Shown piece after piece: positions 1-7,468 of a stretch of DNA of 16,053 nt (positions within the stretch are counted from its first letter, which is position 1; the number at the start of each line of letters is the position of its first letter). Both the position numbers and the translations under genes were made by a program. The notes beneath the pieces were generated by a model, which had not been told where the DNA came from, did no database searches, and worked only from the letters and a program-made list of their open reading frames with translations. Source of the stretch: an uncultured Alistipes sp. (lineage in GTDB: Bacteria; Bacteroidota; Bacteroidia; Bacteroidales; Rikenellaceae); NCBI GenBank assembly GCA_900546005.1, contig URBJ01000048.1:1-16053 (forward strand). Direction: 5' to 3'.

Positions 1-70
1 TGAATCCATCGCTATCGACATCGAACCCAACGGATTTTTCGCCCCCGGATCGGGGACTCCCGGCTTCTGA
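1..70 (+). CDS. C-terminal end of an upstream gene, product unknown
   Basis: The frame beginning at base 2 is open from the window edge and stops with TGA at 68-70, giving about 22 residues ending in NGFFAPGSGTPGF. Codon choice (ATC, GAC, CCC, GGA, TTC) matches the confident genes in this window, which supports real coding. Too little is visible to name a family. No terminator hairpin follows directly. It lies on the same strand as the large glycosidase-like gene but more than 600 bases away, so the two need not be one operon. Confidence 0.5.
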   Translation, partial: ESIAIDIEPNGFFAPGSGTPGF

Positions 71-187
71 CCGAGTCCAAATATTCACTTATGGTACAGG
101 AGGAATAAAAAAGAAAGCGCGTGAGCCATTGTTATCTATTCCGACAGGCTCTGGTAAACCGCGATTGATAAATAAGCAATAGCCCCG

Positions 188-204
188 CGCTACAAAATGT
201 AGCG
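188..204. repeat. Small perfect hairpin
   Basis: CGCTACA and TGTAGCG form a 7-bp stem around an AAA loop. A G-T wobble and a C-G pair can extend it by two. No T-run follows, so it is not a standard intrinsic terminator. It lies about 120 bases past the stop codon of the upstream gene and could stabilise the end of that transcript. Confidence 0.4.
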
Positions 205-265
205 TGAGGTAAACGGCCTATTCCCAACCTAAAATTTACCAGATTTCGTCGGAGGAATGAGGCTC

Positions 266-281
266 GAACACTTTCGTGTTC
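266..281. repeat. Small perfect hairpin
   Basis: GAACAC and GTGTTC pair perfectly around a TTTC loop (GAAA on the minus strand, a stable tetraloop type). On the minus strand the flanking sequence loosely resembles tRNA D-loop and T-loop words, but no tRNA folds here. Function unknown. Confidence 0.3.
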
Positions 282-369
282 TATCCAATTGTATCCGCAC
301 ACCCGCAGGCATGCACAACAAATTTACGCACATTTATTGAATATGCAAATATTTTCCGGAGGGAACCTC

Positions 370-423
370 ATGAATTTTAACAGACGCGTGTCTCTCGCAT
401 TCACCATGGGTGCCGGAAAATAA
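370..423 (+). CDS. Possible 17-residue peptide or truncated gene start
   Basis: An ATG at 370 follows GGAGGG (358-363) with a six-base gap. This is a near-ideal Shine-Dalgarno, which is uncommon in this phylum, where most starts lack one. The frame reads MNFNRRVSLAFTMGAGK and stops at TAA 421-423. It could be a leader peptide, the start of a gene broken by a frameshift or stop, or chance. No family is recognised, and the peptide is too short to judge by codon use. Confidence 0.2.
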   Translation: MNFNRRVSLAFTMGAGK

Positions 424-517
424 TCCGAAGGGTATCGCTACCGTCATATTCTTTTTCACAAAAAGCAATAGTACATTAATCTACGACAGAAGACTCGGTA
501 TTCTCAAATTTTTATGG

Positions 518-525
518 TACCTTTG
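518..525 (+). promoter_or_regulatory. Possible -7 box (TACCTTTG)
   Basis: TACCTTTG matches the TAnnTTTG consensus of the Bacteroidetes primary sigma factor. No TTTG lies about 19 bases upstream, so only half the promoter is visible. If used, it would start a transcript near 532 with a leader of about 170 bases before the large gene at 701. A match this short can occur by chance. Confidence 0.25.
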
Positions 526-700
526 GAAAGACCGATCCAGTAACAGGTATGAGCACCGGAGAATCTTCCTCAACCGCTACCGGACAAACAAATTCGACAT
601 GAAATAACCCATAATCTATTAATCCATATCTATCGAGAACCTTTAGCCACCACCCTGCTTCCCTTTTGCATCCACTTGACCTAACTAACCCTAAACTACT

Positions 701-3700
701 ATGAACAAACGATCTCTTTTAACGGCCGTCACAGCTCTGATGCTGATTTGCGGCACAGCACAGGGTCAATCGCTCGCGCCCGACAACTTCGAGCGCCAAC
801 CGATGGACCGTATGGCCGCATGGAACTACTCGCTTGTCCGCACATATGAGCTTGCTCCGGTCTCTCGCCTGCTGACATACGTACGTGAGAACTACGGCAT
901 CCAGTACACCGCCCTTGCCCGCATCGTTCCTCAAATCGAGATCGATGGGAAAATCTACTCCGCTTCACAAGCCGAAAATATTCAGGTGGAAGATTTTCCC
1001 GGAGGCGTTGTAGCCCGATTCACTTTGGGCGGCGTCCGGATCGAAACCCGCTTTACCCCTTTGCTGGTCGGCCAGGGAGAACCGACTCGGGTCGGAGCCG
1101 CAGTCTACCGCATCGAAACAACTCCGGCAACGCCCGTACAGCTGATCGTCGGCGAATCCTACTGGCAACGTTCGGCTTTCGAAGACATGAACAAATCGCC
1201 CTTTACACCTCTGGACGCCCACGACAACCGGATCACCCGACAAGAAGGGACCTACCTGATCCGTACGGCCGAACACGGAGCGATCACCGGTGTACGTACG
1301 AAAGCCTCCGTTACGGTACGCAGCGACGGCAAAAAGGGAGAGTTCATGGAGTGCTCTCTACCCAAAGGATCGGGAGAGCTTTTGCTTACGTTTGCCGAAG
1401 ATCCGGATCGAGTCCTCGAACTCTCGGAGATGAATCCGGACAAAGCGTTGGCCAACGTCGAAAGACACTACGACGAACTGTTGTCCAACCGGATCGAGAC
1501 CCCAGACACGCTGCTCAATCAGGCTTTTGCGTCGGCCCTGCTCACGCTGGAATACACATGGGTTCCCCCTTACGGATGGATGGAGTGTATCCACCACTGG
1601 ACCTCGATGTGGCACATGCAGCAGACCGTTGCAGCCGAGTGGCTCGGACAGACCGACCGCTCCCGGATCACGACACTGACGCAAGGGGAACTGATCAATT
1701 CCGACGGATCGATACCCCATCTGGCTCCCTTCGGCTTCACGCGCCGCGATTTCGGCGGCACGAACCAGTTTTGGGCATGGCAGGTACGCCACTACTGGGA
1801 CTTCACGGCTGACGAATCATTTGCACAGACTACGGCTCCGCTGTTGGAACAAGTCATCGGACAAACCTTCGAGGAGTACGACAAAAACGACAACCTGCTG
1901 CTCGGCTGGGGGCTCCAGATCGGTAATCAGGAAGATTACGTCGCTACGGCCGGAGACGGAACCACCCCCTCGATCGAAGGAGTCAACATGATGAATACCC
2001 GTGCCGAACTGGCTGCCGGCTTGGGTGACAGTTCGGAATATTTGCTTTGGAAAGCCCGTGCCGACGAGATCCGGAACAGATTACATGAAAAGCTGTGGCA
2101 GAACGATCTGGGCCGTTTTGCCTACTTTGCCGACGACATCGGGAACCTCCGCAGGGACGGTCAGTACCACACCTACACCTATCCCGCCATATACGGCATT
2201 ACGGACCTGCTGGACTCCTACACCTCGCTGCGCCACCTGAGCGACCGGCTGACCGACAGCACCGGAGCCGTCTACTGCTCCAACAATTTCCCCTACCACG
2301 CCGTCGGGACATGGGGTATGCAGGCCGGAGCCGCCCAACAACCTTGGGCCAGCTGGGGATACGCCTCCATCGGCCTGCGCAACCGGGCTTGGAAACCGCT
2401 CCACGCCTTGGCCGGATGGGTAATGGATGCCAACCACCGAGGTTCGTGGCCCGAAGTCTCAAAAGAGGCGGTTCCCGCCTACTTCTCGGCTCCGGCCGGA
2501 CTCTACGTCGCGGCGGTTGCCGAAGCGCTTTTCGGACTGCAAATGCACAAACCAGACGGTTACATCTCGCTATCCCCGAATTTCCCAGACGCATGGCCCG
2601 CTGCATCGCTCGAACTAAAAAACCACAAAGCCACATTCCGTCGTGACGGCAACCGGCTTGAATACAACCTCCGGACAACCGACAAACTCGCCCGACGCAT
2701 CCGCTGGTCGTTGCCCGTCTGTACCGACGTGAAGCTGACCAACCACGGCCGTTCCGTTCCCGTGACGATTAAACCGGGAATCGGAGGTCTGTTTGCCGTA
2801 GCTGAACTCCCCGCCGAGAATGAATCCCAAATTGTGCTGACTTATGAGCCCGTCGCGTTCGAAATCTCCGCTCCGGGTTCTGTGGCTGAAGGGGATGCGC
2901 TACGGGTTTCGGTCAATGGAGTCACAGTACAGGGAGTGGAAGACCGCAGTGGCCTGCTCGGAACGATCCGGATGGACGAAAATTCCGTCAGAACCTCTCT
3001 GAAAACCGACCTGCTCACGCCCTATCGCCCGTTCGGACCGCTGGGCGAACTCAACTTCGGGCGACGAACCTTTTTCCTGATTTGCAGCACTGCACAGGGA
3101 GACGAATTTTACGCTCCGGTAGACTTGACCGTACTGCCCCGTTTCGAAGCCCTTCCGCAGAATGAGCTGCAAGTCACTCCGGATAAAATCACCACCGACC
3201 TTCTGATCCGCAACAACACCGCCCAACCTTTGACAGGCAAAGCCGTGCTCCGAGTTGGAGAAGGACAATTCCCATTGGAAATAAACATCGGTCCACGAGA
3301 TGAACGAACAGAGACCGTCGCGTTCGAGGCAAGCGATCTGAGCCTGTTCGCTCCGGGAAGCAACCGCGCACAACTGACCCTCCCAAACGGTGAATCCATC
3401 TCGTTGCAAATCGTCTTGGGACAAGCTCTCGCCGACGAGACCCTCAACCGGCACATCCGGGCCAATCTCGTACCGATATCGATCGACAGCCTGTTGCAAA
3501 GGCCCGACAAAGAGTGGCAGAATGTCCGAAAATACCAAGCCTTTTACCACCCGCCATGGAACTCCTGTCCGCCGCCGATGCAGGCTATTGACACAACACA
3601 ACCATTTGAAATTCCGCAGATTCCGGGACTATCCTTCCAGATCCCCGGACATCGGTTTGCCGCCCTGTCGAGCTCCGACGGGACGCCCGTCATCCGCATC

Positions 3701-4654
3701 CCGGTCGACAAAAAGCACTACAAAAAGCTTTACCTGTTGGTCGTACCGCTTCTGGACAACGCCGACATGTTCTCGCATGTAGCACGCATCACAGTCAAGG
3801 ATACGGAGGGAGGAAGTGTATCCCGCATGCTCAGTTTTCCGGGAGACCTCGACTGGTCGTGCCCGCCGAGCGCCGTAGGCCGTTTTGCTACCTCCATGCA
3901 GAATCGTCCGCTGCTCGTCCCGACCCTTCCGCTACTTCCGGCCGACAGCAACGACCGGGTGCAGGGTGCACCACCCGCTTTCCCTCAATCCGAACTCTGG
4001 AGCGGCAGCGCATCCGTCGTTACGCGTTCCGGCGTATTCTCAGTCATCGAACTCGATCTGGAGTGCAGCAGGGAAGTACAATGGATCGAGCTCGAAACCT
4101 TGGATGCCATCTCTGCGCTGGGACTGGTCGCCGTAACCGGTTATACGGCGGACAACATGGAACAACTGGAAGGCACACCGTGGTTTCCACCGGCACACCG
4201 ACTTCCACCCGTAACGCTTTTCGACTTGGACAGTCCCGAAGCTCTCGAAGGCTGGACCCTCAGCGGAGAGGCTTTCAGTGTGGCTCCTGTGCCCGCCCTG
4301 TTCAATGAATACACGCTGAACTCGCTCGCCAAAAACGGAGAAACGGCTCAAGGCCGTGCCCTATCGCCTGTGTTCCGGCTTCCGGAGTGGTGCTCCCATC
4401 TGAAATTCGACACACAGGGAGGAACTGCCATGAAAAATGCAGCAGGCGAAGAGACACTCTGCATCCGTCTGCTGGATGCCGACACGGGAGAGGAGCTCAC
4501 TCATATTTTGACGGCTGGCGTACACTACCTCACCCCGAGAGTGCTGGATGTATCGTCGTTCCACAACCGCAACCTGCGCTTGGAAATGGTAGATCTGAAC
4601 GACAGAACCTCATACGCTTGGATCGGACTGCGGAGGGTTCGTTTTACGCCCTAA
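701..4654 (+). CDS. Large secreted six-hairpin glycoside hydrolase-like protein
   Basis: The product is 1317 residues and begins with a signal peptide (MNKRSLLTAVTALMLICGTAQGQ), so it is exported to the periplasm or cell surface. Residues about 25-260 form a beta-rich N-terminal domain. Residues about 265-630 are rich in Trp, Tyr, Gly and His and look like an (alpha/alpha)6 six-hairpin barrel of the rhamnosidase / GH63 / MGH1-like kind, with motifs such as NQEDY (409-413) and SWPE (582-585). E411, D412 and E585 are candidate catalytic acids, by inference only. The second half (about 740-1317) is beta-rich. From about 1169 it resembles the jelly-roll module often attached to bacterial glycosidases, opening LEGWTLSGEAFSVAP and closing with ISSxHNRNLRLEMVDL-like sequence. 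It may belong to the DUF4450 group, recalled rather than searched. Substrate is unknown, and no SusC/SusD pair is visible. The ATG at 701 is chosen because it places the signal peptide at the N-terminus. It has no Shine-Dalgarno. A strong terminator follows. Confidence 0.85.
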   Translation: MNKRSLLTAVTALMLICGTAQGQSLAPDNFERQPMDRMAAWNYSLVRTYELAPVSRLLTYVRENYGIQYTALARIVPQIEIDGKIYSASQAENIQVEDFPGGVVARFTLGGVRIETRFTPLLVGQGEPTRVGAAVYRIETTPATPVQLIVGESYWQRSAFEDMNKSPFTPLDAHDNRITRQEGTYLIRTAEHGAITGVRTKASVTVRSDGKKGEFMECSLPKGSGELLLTFAEDPDRVLELSEMNPDKALANVERHYDELLSNRIETPDTLLNQAFASALLTLEYTWVPPYGWMECIHHWTSMWHMQQTVAAEWLGQTDRSRITTLTQGELINSDGSIPHLAPFGFTRRDFGGTNQFWAWQVRHYWDFTADESFAQTTAPLLEQVIGQTFEEYDKNDNLLLGWGLQIGNQEDYVATAGDGTTPSIEGVNMMNTRAELAAGLGDSSEYLLWKARADEIRNRLHEKLWQNDLGRFAYFADDIGNLRRDGQYHTYTYPAIYGITDLLDSYTSLRHLSDRLTDSTGAVYCSNNFPYHAVGTWGMQAGAAQQPWASWGYASIGLRNRAWKPLHALAGWVMDANHRGSWPEVSKEAVPAYFSAPAGLYVAAVAEALFGLQMHKPDGYISLSPNFPDAWPAASLELKNHKATFRRDGNRLEYNLRTTDKLARRIRWSLPVCTDVKLTNHGRSVPVTIKPGIGGLFAVAELPAENESQIVLTYEPVAFEISAPGSVAEGDALRVSVNGVTVQGVEDRSGLLGTIRMDENSVRTSLKTDLLTPYRPFGPLGELNFGRRTFFLICSTAQGDEFYAPVDLTVLPRFEALPQNELQVTPDKITTDLLIRNNTAQPLTGKAVLRVGEGQFPLEINIGPRDERTETVAFEASDLSLFAPGSNRAQLTLPNGESISLQIVLGQALADETLNRHIRANLVPISIDSLLQRPDKEWQNVRKYQAFYHPPWNSCPPPMQAIDTTQPFEIPQIPGLSFQIPGHRFAALSSSDGTPVIRIPVDKKHYKKLYLLVVPLLDNADMFSHVARITVKDTEGGSVSRMLSFPGDLDWSCPPSAVGRFATSMQNRPLLVPTLPLLPADSNDRVQGAPPAFPQSELWSGSASVVTRSGVFSVIELDLECSREVQWIELETLDAISALGLVAVTGYTADNMEQLEGTPWFPPAHRLPPVTLFDLDSPEALEGWTLSGEAFSVAPVPALFNEYTLNSLAKNGETAQGRALSPVFRLPEWCSHLKFDTQGGTAMKNAAGEETLCIRLLDADTGEELTHILTAGVHYLTPRVLDVSSFHNRNLRLEMVDLNDRTSYAWIGLRRVRFTP

Positions 4655-4699
4655 ACCATTCCGACGCGTAAACTCAAAACAAAGATACATCAACTCTAC

Positions 4700-4739
4700 A
4701 CCGGGAGCGGATTCCTAAAAACAGGAATCCGCTCCCGGT
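4700..4739 (+). terminator. Strong hairpin terminator after the glycosidase-like gene
   Basis: A perfect 17-bp stem (4700-4716 with 4723-4739, GC-rich core CCGGGAGCGG) encloses an AAAAAC loop and begins 45 bases after the stop codon at 4654. Only TT then G follows, so the T-run is poor. The stem is nevertheless long enough to stop transcription or protect the 3' end. It separates this gene from the next promoter at 4809. Confidence 0.8.
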
Positions 4740-4808
4740 TTGTACAGTCCCCCTCGCTCACCCTGAATGCAAACATCAACATACAAATCCACGACCGGCC
4801 ATTTCGCC

Positions 4809-4838
4809 TTTGTCTTGTAAAATAAATGGTTAACTTTG
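4809..4838 (+). promoter_or_regulatory. Bacteroidetes-type promoter for the CorA-like gene
   Basis: TTTG at 4809-4812 and TAACTTTG at 4831-4838 are separated by 18 bases, close to the TTTG-N19-TAnnTTTG consensus. The expected start site is near 4845, leaving a leader of about 20 bases before the ATG at 4866. It lies just after the terminator of the previous gene. This is the best promoter in the window. Confidence 0.75.
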
Positions 4839-4865
4839 TAGATAATCCTAAATACCTACGAAACG

Positions 4866-6443
4866 ATGAAGAACCTCAACTCCTGTCAGGGCGGTCTGGT
4901 CTACTCCAGCTTTTCGATCCTGCAGATACAGACCTTCTGCACCGACCGCATGACCCCGATACGCATCTCCACCCCAACCCAAGAAGAAAAAACCCGGGAG
5001 GGATTCATCAATCGTGTCGTAAAGGGAAACATCGACGATCAACTCTTCACCCGCGAGGAGCAATTCATCGACCGGTACCGCCTCGCAGGTTTCGACATCC
5101 GGATCGAGGTAAGTTATCGTGAGCATGGAGAAAAGAATCCTCCGACAATAGCCGTTCTCGAAGGGTATGTCCACGTATGGGCCGCCGTCTTTTTCGACCG
5201 GACCGTCGAACTCTCCTACCGCTTCTTCGTCCCCGGATCCCACGAGACGGAAATATCCAGTTTCTGCAAAATCGACCATCCTCTCAACACGGACCAGATG
5301 ATCTTTTTCGCCGGAATCGTCCAGCACGTCGAGCACTGGATCTACAACAAGGAGCTCGACCGTCAGGAGATCGACGGCTCGCTCAAGAAGATCGAGATCT
5401 CGAATTTTCCGCTGGACAGCACTTCGAACTACCATCCAGAAGGCACCGGCGAACGGAATTTGACCTTCGAAGAGATACAGCGTCGCTACCGGAACTACTT
5501 CGACAGAACACCCGAAAACCAGCTCCGGACTCCGGACCACCACTACGTGTACATCGACATCTGGGAAGACATCAATCATACAAAAGGCTTCAATCTGGAA
5601 CACGTCGGAGAAGCGGACGTCATCGAACACATCGAAACGGCCCATCAGGCCGAACTGGTCGGACTGATGACCCTCTACCCGAGGGAGTGGCCCTATCGGA
5701 TGAGTTCGAGCTTCAACGACATCTGCGGAAGCAACATCGCGATCGATGTCGACGATCTGGTTCTGGCCAACCAGAACATCAGCGTCGTTTTCGGCACCTA
5801 CGGGCGTCGGGGCAGCGAGTCAGAAACCAACTGGAAAGAGCATGTCCGCCGCCGTTCGCGCTATCACGTCAGCTGGCCCGAATACCTCGTCCTGCTCGAA
5901 ATCGTCTTGGCTAAAAAACAGACTATCAACTTCGTCCTCGACAAATACATCAACAATTCGCTAAATACTAGCAACTCGAACATCCGAGATTCGATCGAAA
6001 AGAACGCACAGTGGTCGGTCGAGCTATCCCACATCCTGTTGGAGCTCGATTCGATGCGCTATCTGCGCTACATGTCCCACAAACACATGTTCGACATGGT
6101 ACAGAAGAACCTGAGAGTCGCCGACGACGAACGACAGCTGCAGGCGATCATGCAACAGGTCGACAAATCGCTTGACAACGTGAACAATGTGGTCGAGCTG
6201 CGGCATGCAGACGACACGAAGTACATCCTCTTCTTCATCTCGATTGCTTCACTGTTCGGCGTACTGCTCCAGAGCGAGGATGTCCCGATCATCTCGTTGA
6301 TATCCTACAAATTTGGTATCGGGATTGCACTCGTGCTGGAACTGCTTACTGCGGTGATCATCGTAATCGGGCTGAGCAGTTTCGGGCGAGCGACACTCCA
6401 ATACTTCCGGCGGAAAAGAGACGAAAAGAGAAAAATGAAATGA
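4866..6443 (+). CDS. Uncharacterised protein with a CorA-like two-helix C-terminal membrane end
   Basis: The product is 525 residues with no signal peptide. Residues 1 to about 300 look soluble and mixed alpha/beta, with a run ending in VVFGTYGRRG near 305-315. About 330-450 is mainly helical, rich in charged residues and Gln/Asn, and probably coiled. Two transmembrane helices follow at about 452-470 (ILFFISIASLFGVLL) and 484-507 (GIALVLELLTAVIIVIG), then a very basic tail (RRKRDEKRKMK). A large cytoplasmic domain, a long helix and two C-terminal membrane helices are the architecture of CorA-type Mg/Co channels, but the Gly-Met-Asn signature expected at the end of the first helix is absent (LLQSEDVP stands there). 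I do not recognise the family. It may be a divergent CorA relative or an unrelated membrane sensor. The start at 4866 fits the promoter and a short leader. It is followed after 16 bases by an acetyltransferase, so they are probably one operon. Confidence 0.8.
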   Translation: MKNLNSCQGGLVYSSFSILQIQTFCTDRMTPIRISTPTQEEKTREGFINRVVKGNIDDQLFTREEQFIDRYRLAGFDIRIEVSYREHGEKNPPTIAVLEGYVHVWAAVFFDRTVELSYRFFVPGSHETEISSFCKIDHPLNTDQMIFFAGIVQHVEHWIYNKELDRQEIDGSLKKIEISNFPLDSTSNYHPEGTGERNLTFEEIQRRYRNYFDRTPENQLRTPDHHYVYIDIWEDINHTKGFNLEHVGEADVIEHIETAHQAELVGLMTLYPREWPYRMSSSFNDICGSNIAIDVDDLVLANQNISVVFGTYGRRGSESETNWKEHVRRRSRYHVSWPEYLVLLEIVLAKKQTINFVLDKYINNSLNTSNSNIRDSIEKNAQWSVELSHILLELDSMRYLRYMSHKHMFDMVQKNLRVADDERQLQAIMQQVDKSLDNVNNVVELRHADDTKYILFFISIASLFGVLLQSEDVPIISLISYKFGIGIALVLELLTAVIIVIGLSSFGRATLQYFRRKRDEKRKMK

Positions 6444-6459
6444 TAAAAACCAGAAATTT

Positions 6460-6951
6460 ATGATCCGAGCATTCGATCCTCAACAAGACAAGGAGCGGTT
6501 GTGCGACCTGTTCGCCACCCTCATCGAACAACACAAAGAGTACATCTCGCACGGCGAACTCCAGATGGGAATTGCCACCGATCCGAAGACGCTGGCTCCG
6601 AACTTCAAAGAGGTATGGCTCCAATATTTAGAGCGGCAATACACCGATCCCCAGACTTCGATACGGCTCTACGAAACGGACGAGGAGGGAACTTTGGCCG
6701 GATTCATCATCTTCGGCACCCGAGATGACGGAGCCGCTCCCTATGGGGTTATCTACGATTTGGGAGTGCTGCCCGAACTCCGGAAAAAGGGGACTGGCTC
6801 GCTGTTGGTCCGTACGGCTCTCGACGCTCTCCGCGAACAGGGTGTAGAGGCCTGTTATCTCGAATCGGGAGTCAACAACCACTCGGCTCACCACTTTTTC
6901 GAGCAATTCGGATTCCGGCAGGTCTCCTGTGTCTTCCGCAACAAGTTGTAG
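6460..6951 (+). CDS. GNAT-family N-acetyltransferase
   Basis: The product is 163 residues, the usual size for a single GNAT domain, and should be a cytosolic enzyme moving an acetyl group from acetyl-CoA to an amine. Motif A is visible as LGVLPELRKKGTGSLLV, with R-K-K-G-T-G as the pyrophosphate-binding loop. The C-terminal motif B follows as NNHSAHHFFEQFGFRQV, a typical Gly-Phe ending that resembles the RimI-like and amino-glycoside-type branches without pointing to either. The substrate cannot be inferred. It starts 16 bases after the CorA-like gene and no promoter is visible between them, so they are likely co-transcribed. No clear terminator follows the double stop at 6949-6954. Confidence 0.88.
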   Translation: MIRAFDPQQDKERLCDLFATLIEQHKEYISHGELQMGIATDPKTLAPNFKEVWLQYLERQYTDPQTSIRLYETDEEGTLAGFIIFGTRDDGAAPYGVIYDLGVLPELRKKGTGSLLVRTALDALREQGVEACYLESGVNNHSAHHFFEQFGFRQVSCVFRNKL

Positions 6952-7407
6952 TAGCACACGGTTCGCCCCGGCCGAAAGTCTGTTCCGTACAGGGAACGTA
7001 TTGGGTGTATTGACGCGACTACTGCCAACGATGACACCTTCTTCGATTTTGTATTCGGCCGTTCCATGACCGGAAATACAGCAGAGAAGTAGAGTAAAAA
7101 GGGGCTTGCAAATTATAATGGCTTTGAGGATTATGAGCAGGCAGACAATCGGATTCCTCACGGATGAGTATTGCATTGATCTCCAGACTCCGGGAGTCTA
7201 AACGTCTCCGCTCTCCAAACCTCGAAATCCGTTACGAGGTTCCCGAACATGGCACGTCATTGATCACAACCGGACTTCGACAGCCCAGAACTACAGCTTC
7301 CGCATCCGGTGTCTCATTCACTACTCCTCACACACCATTTCCGCTGGCTGGTTTCAAAAATGGTCATCCGTAGATCCGCAGAAATCACTCTCTGCTTCAC
7401 CAAACAA
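6952..7407. other. Gene-poor stretch, possibly with decayed coding sequence
   Basis: No intact gene is supported in these 456 bases. A minus-strand frame from 7176 runs back over the acetyltransferase. Its first 30 residues look like a hydrophobic signal sequence, but the rest is antisense to a confident gene. Plus-strand ATG 7164-7373 reads as out-of-frame sequence rich in Arg, Ser and Pro. On the minus strand, one other frame carries a protein-like run (ETPDAEAVVLGCRSPVVIND) between stops. A small perfect hairpin lies at 7185-7199 (AGACTC-CGG-GAGTCT). This may be the remains of a lost gene. Confidence 0.4.
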
Positions 7408-7435
7408 AAAAGGACGCTCATCAGAGCGTCCTTTT
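7408..7435 (-). terminator. Intrinsic terminator for the coiled-coil protein gene
   Basis: AAAAGGACGCTC and GAGCGTCCTTTT form a perfect 12-bp stem around a four-base loop. Read on the minus strand, the stem runs into six consecutive Ts, a classic intrinsic terminator, 33 bases past the stop codon of the minus-strand gene at 7469. It can also act on plus-strand transcripts from the acetyltransferase, though with a shorter T-run. Confidence 0.85.
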
Positions 7436-7468
7436 CCTCTATATTTTCCGGTCTTGCTTTTCCCCGGC

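Larger units (their letters stand above)
71..700. other. Gene-poor intergenic stretch of 630 bases
   Basis: No ORF here has the length or codon use of the confident genes. It contains two small perfect hairpins (188-204 and 266-281), a 17-residue ORF with a good Shine-Dalgarno (370-423), a 27-residue ATG ORF at 257-340, a protein-like open frame without a start at 480-602, and a TAnnTTTG box at 518-525. A 65-codon frame from the ATG at 410 reads as low-complexity out-of-frame sequence and is not called. The stretch may be a long regulatory leader for the downstream secreted enzyme or a graveyard of decayed small genes. The sequence alone does not decide. Confidence 0.5.

Noticed and set aside
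240..310. tRNA-like words on the minus strand (D-loop-like CAATTGGATAGAAC and T-loop-like TTCGAGC)
   Set aside because: The T-stem pairs at only three of five positions, the space between the arms cannot hold an anticodon arm, and no matching acceptor strand is found. At most a decayed remnant.
410..607. A 65-codon frame from the ATG at 410
   Set aside because: It has no Shine-Dalgarno or recognised domain, its codon use differs from the confident genes, and it contains the better-looking 480-602 frame in another register.
2900..3601. A 233-codon minus-strand frame inside the glycosidase-like gene
   Set aside because: It lies wholly inside a long gene with consistent codon use and shows no domain.
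4826..5122. An ATG frame starting upstream of the CorA-like gene
   Set aside because: It starts inside the promoter, before the predicted transcript start, and reads as an out-of-frame Arg/His/Pro-rich sequence.
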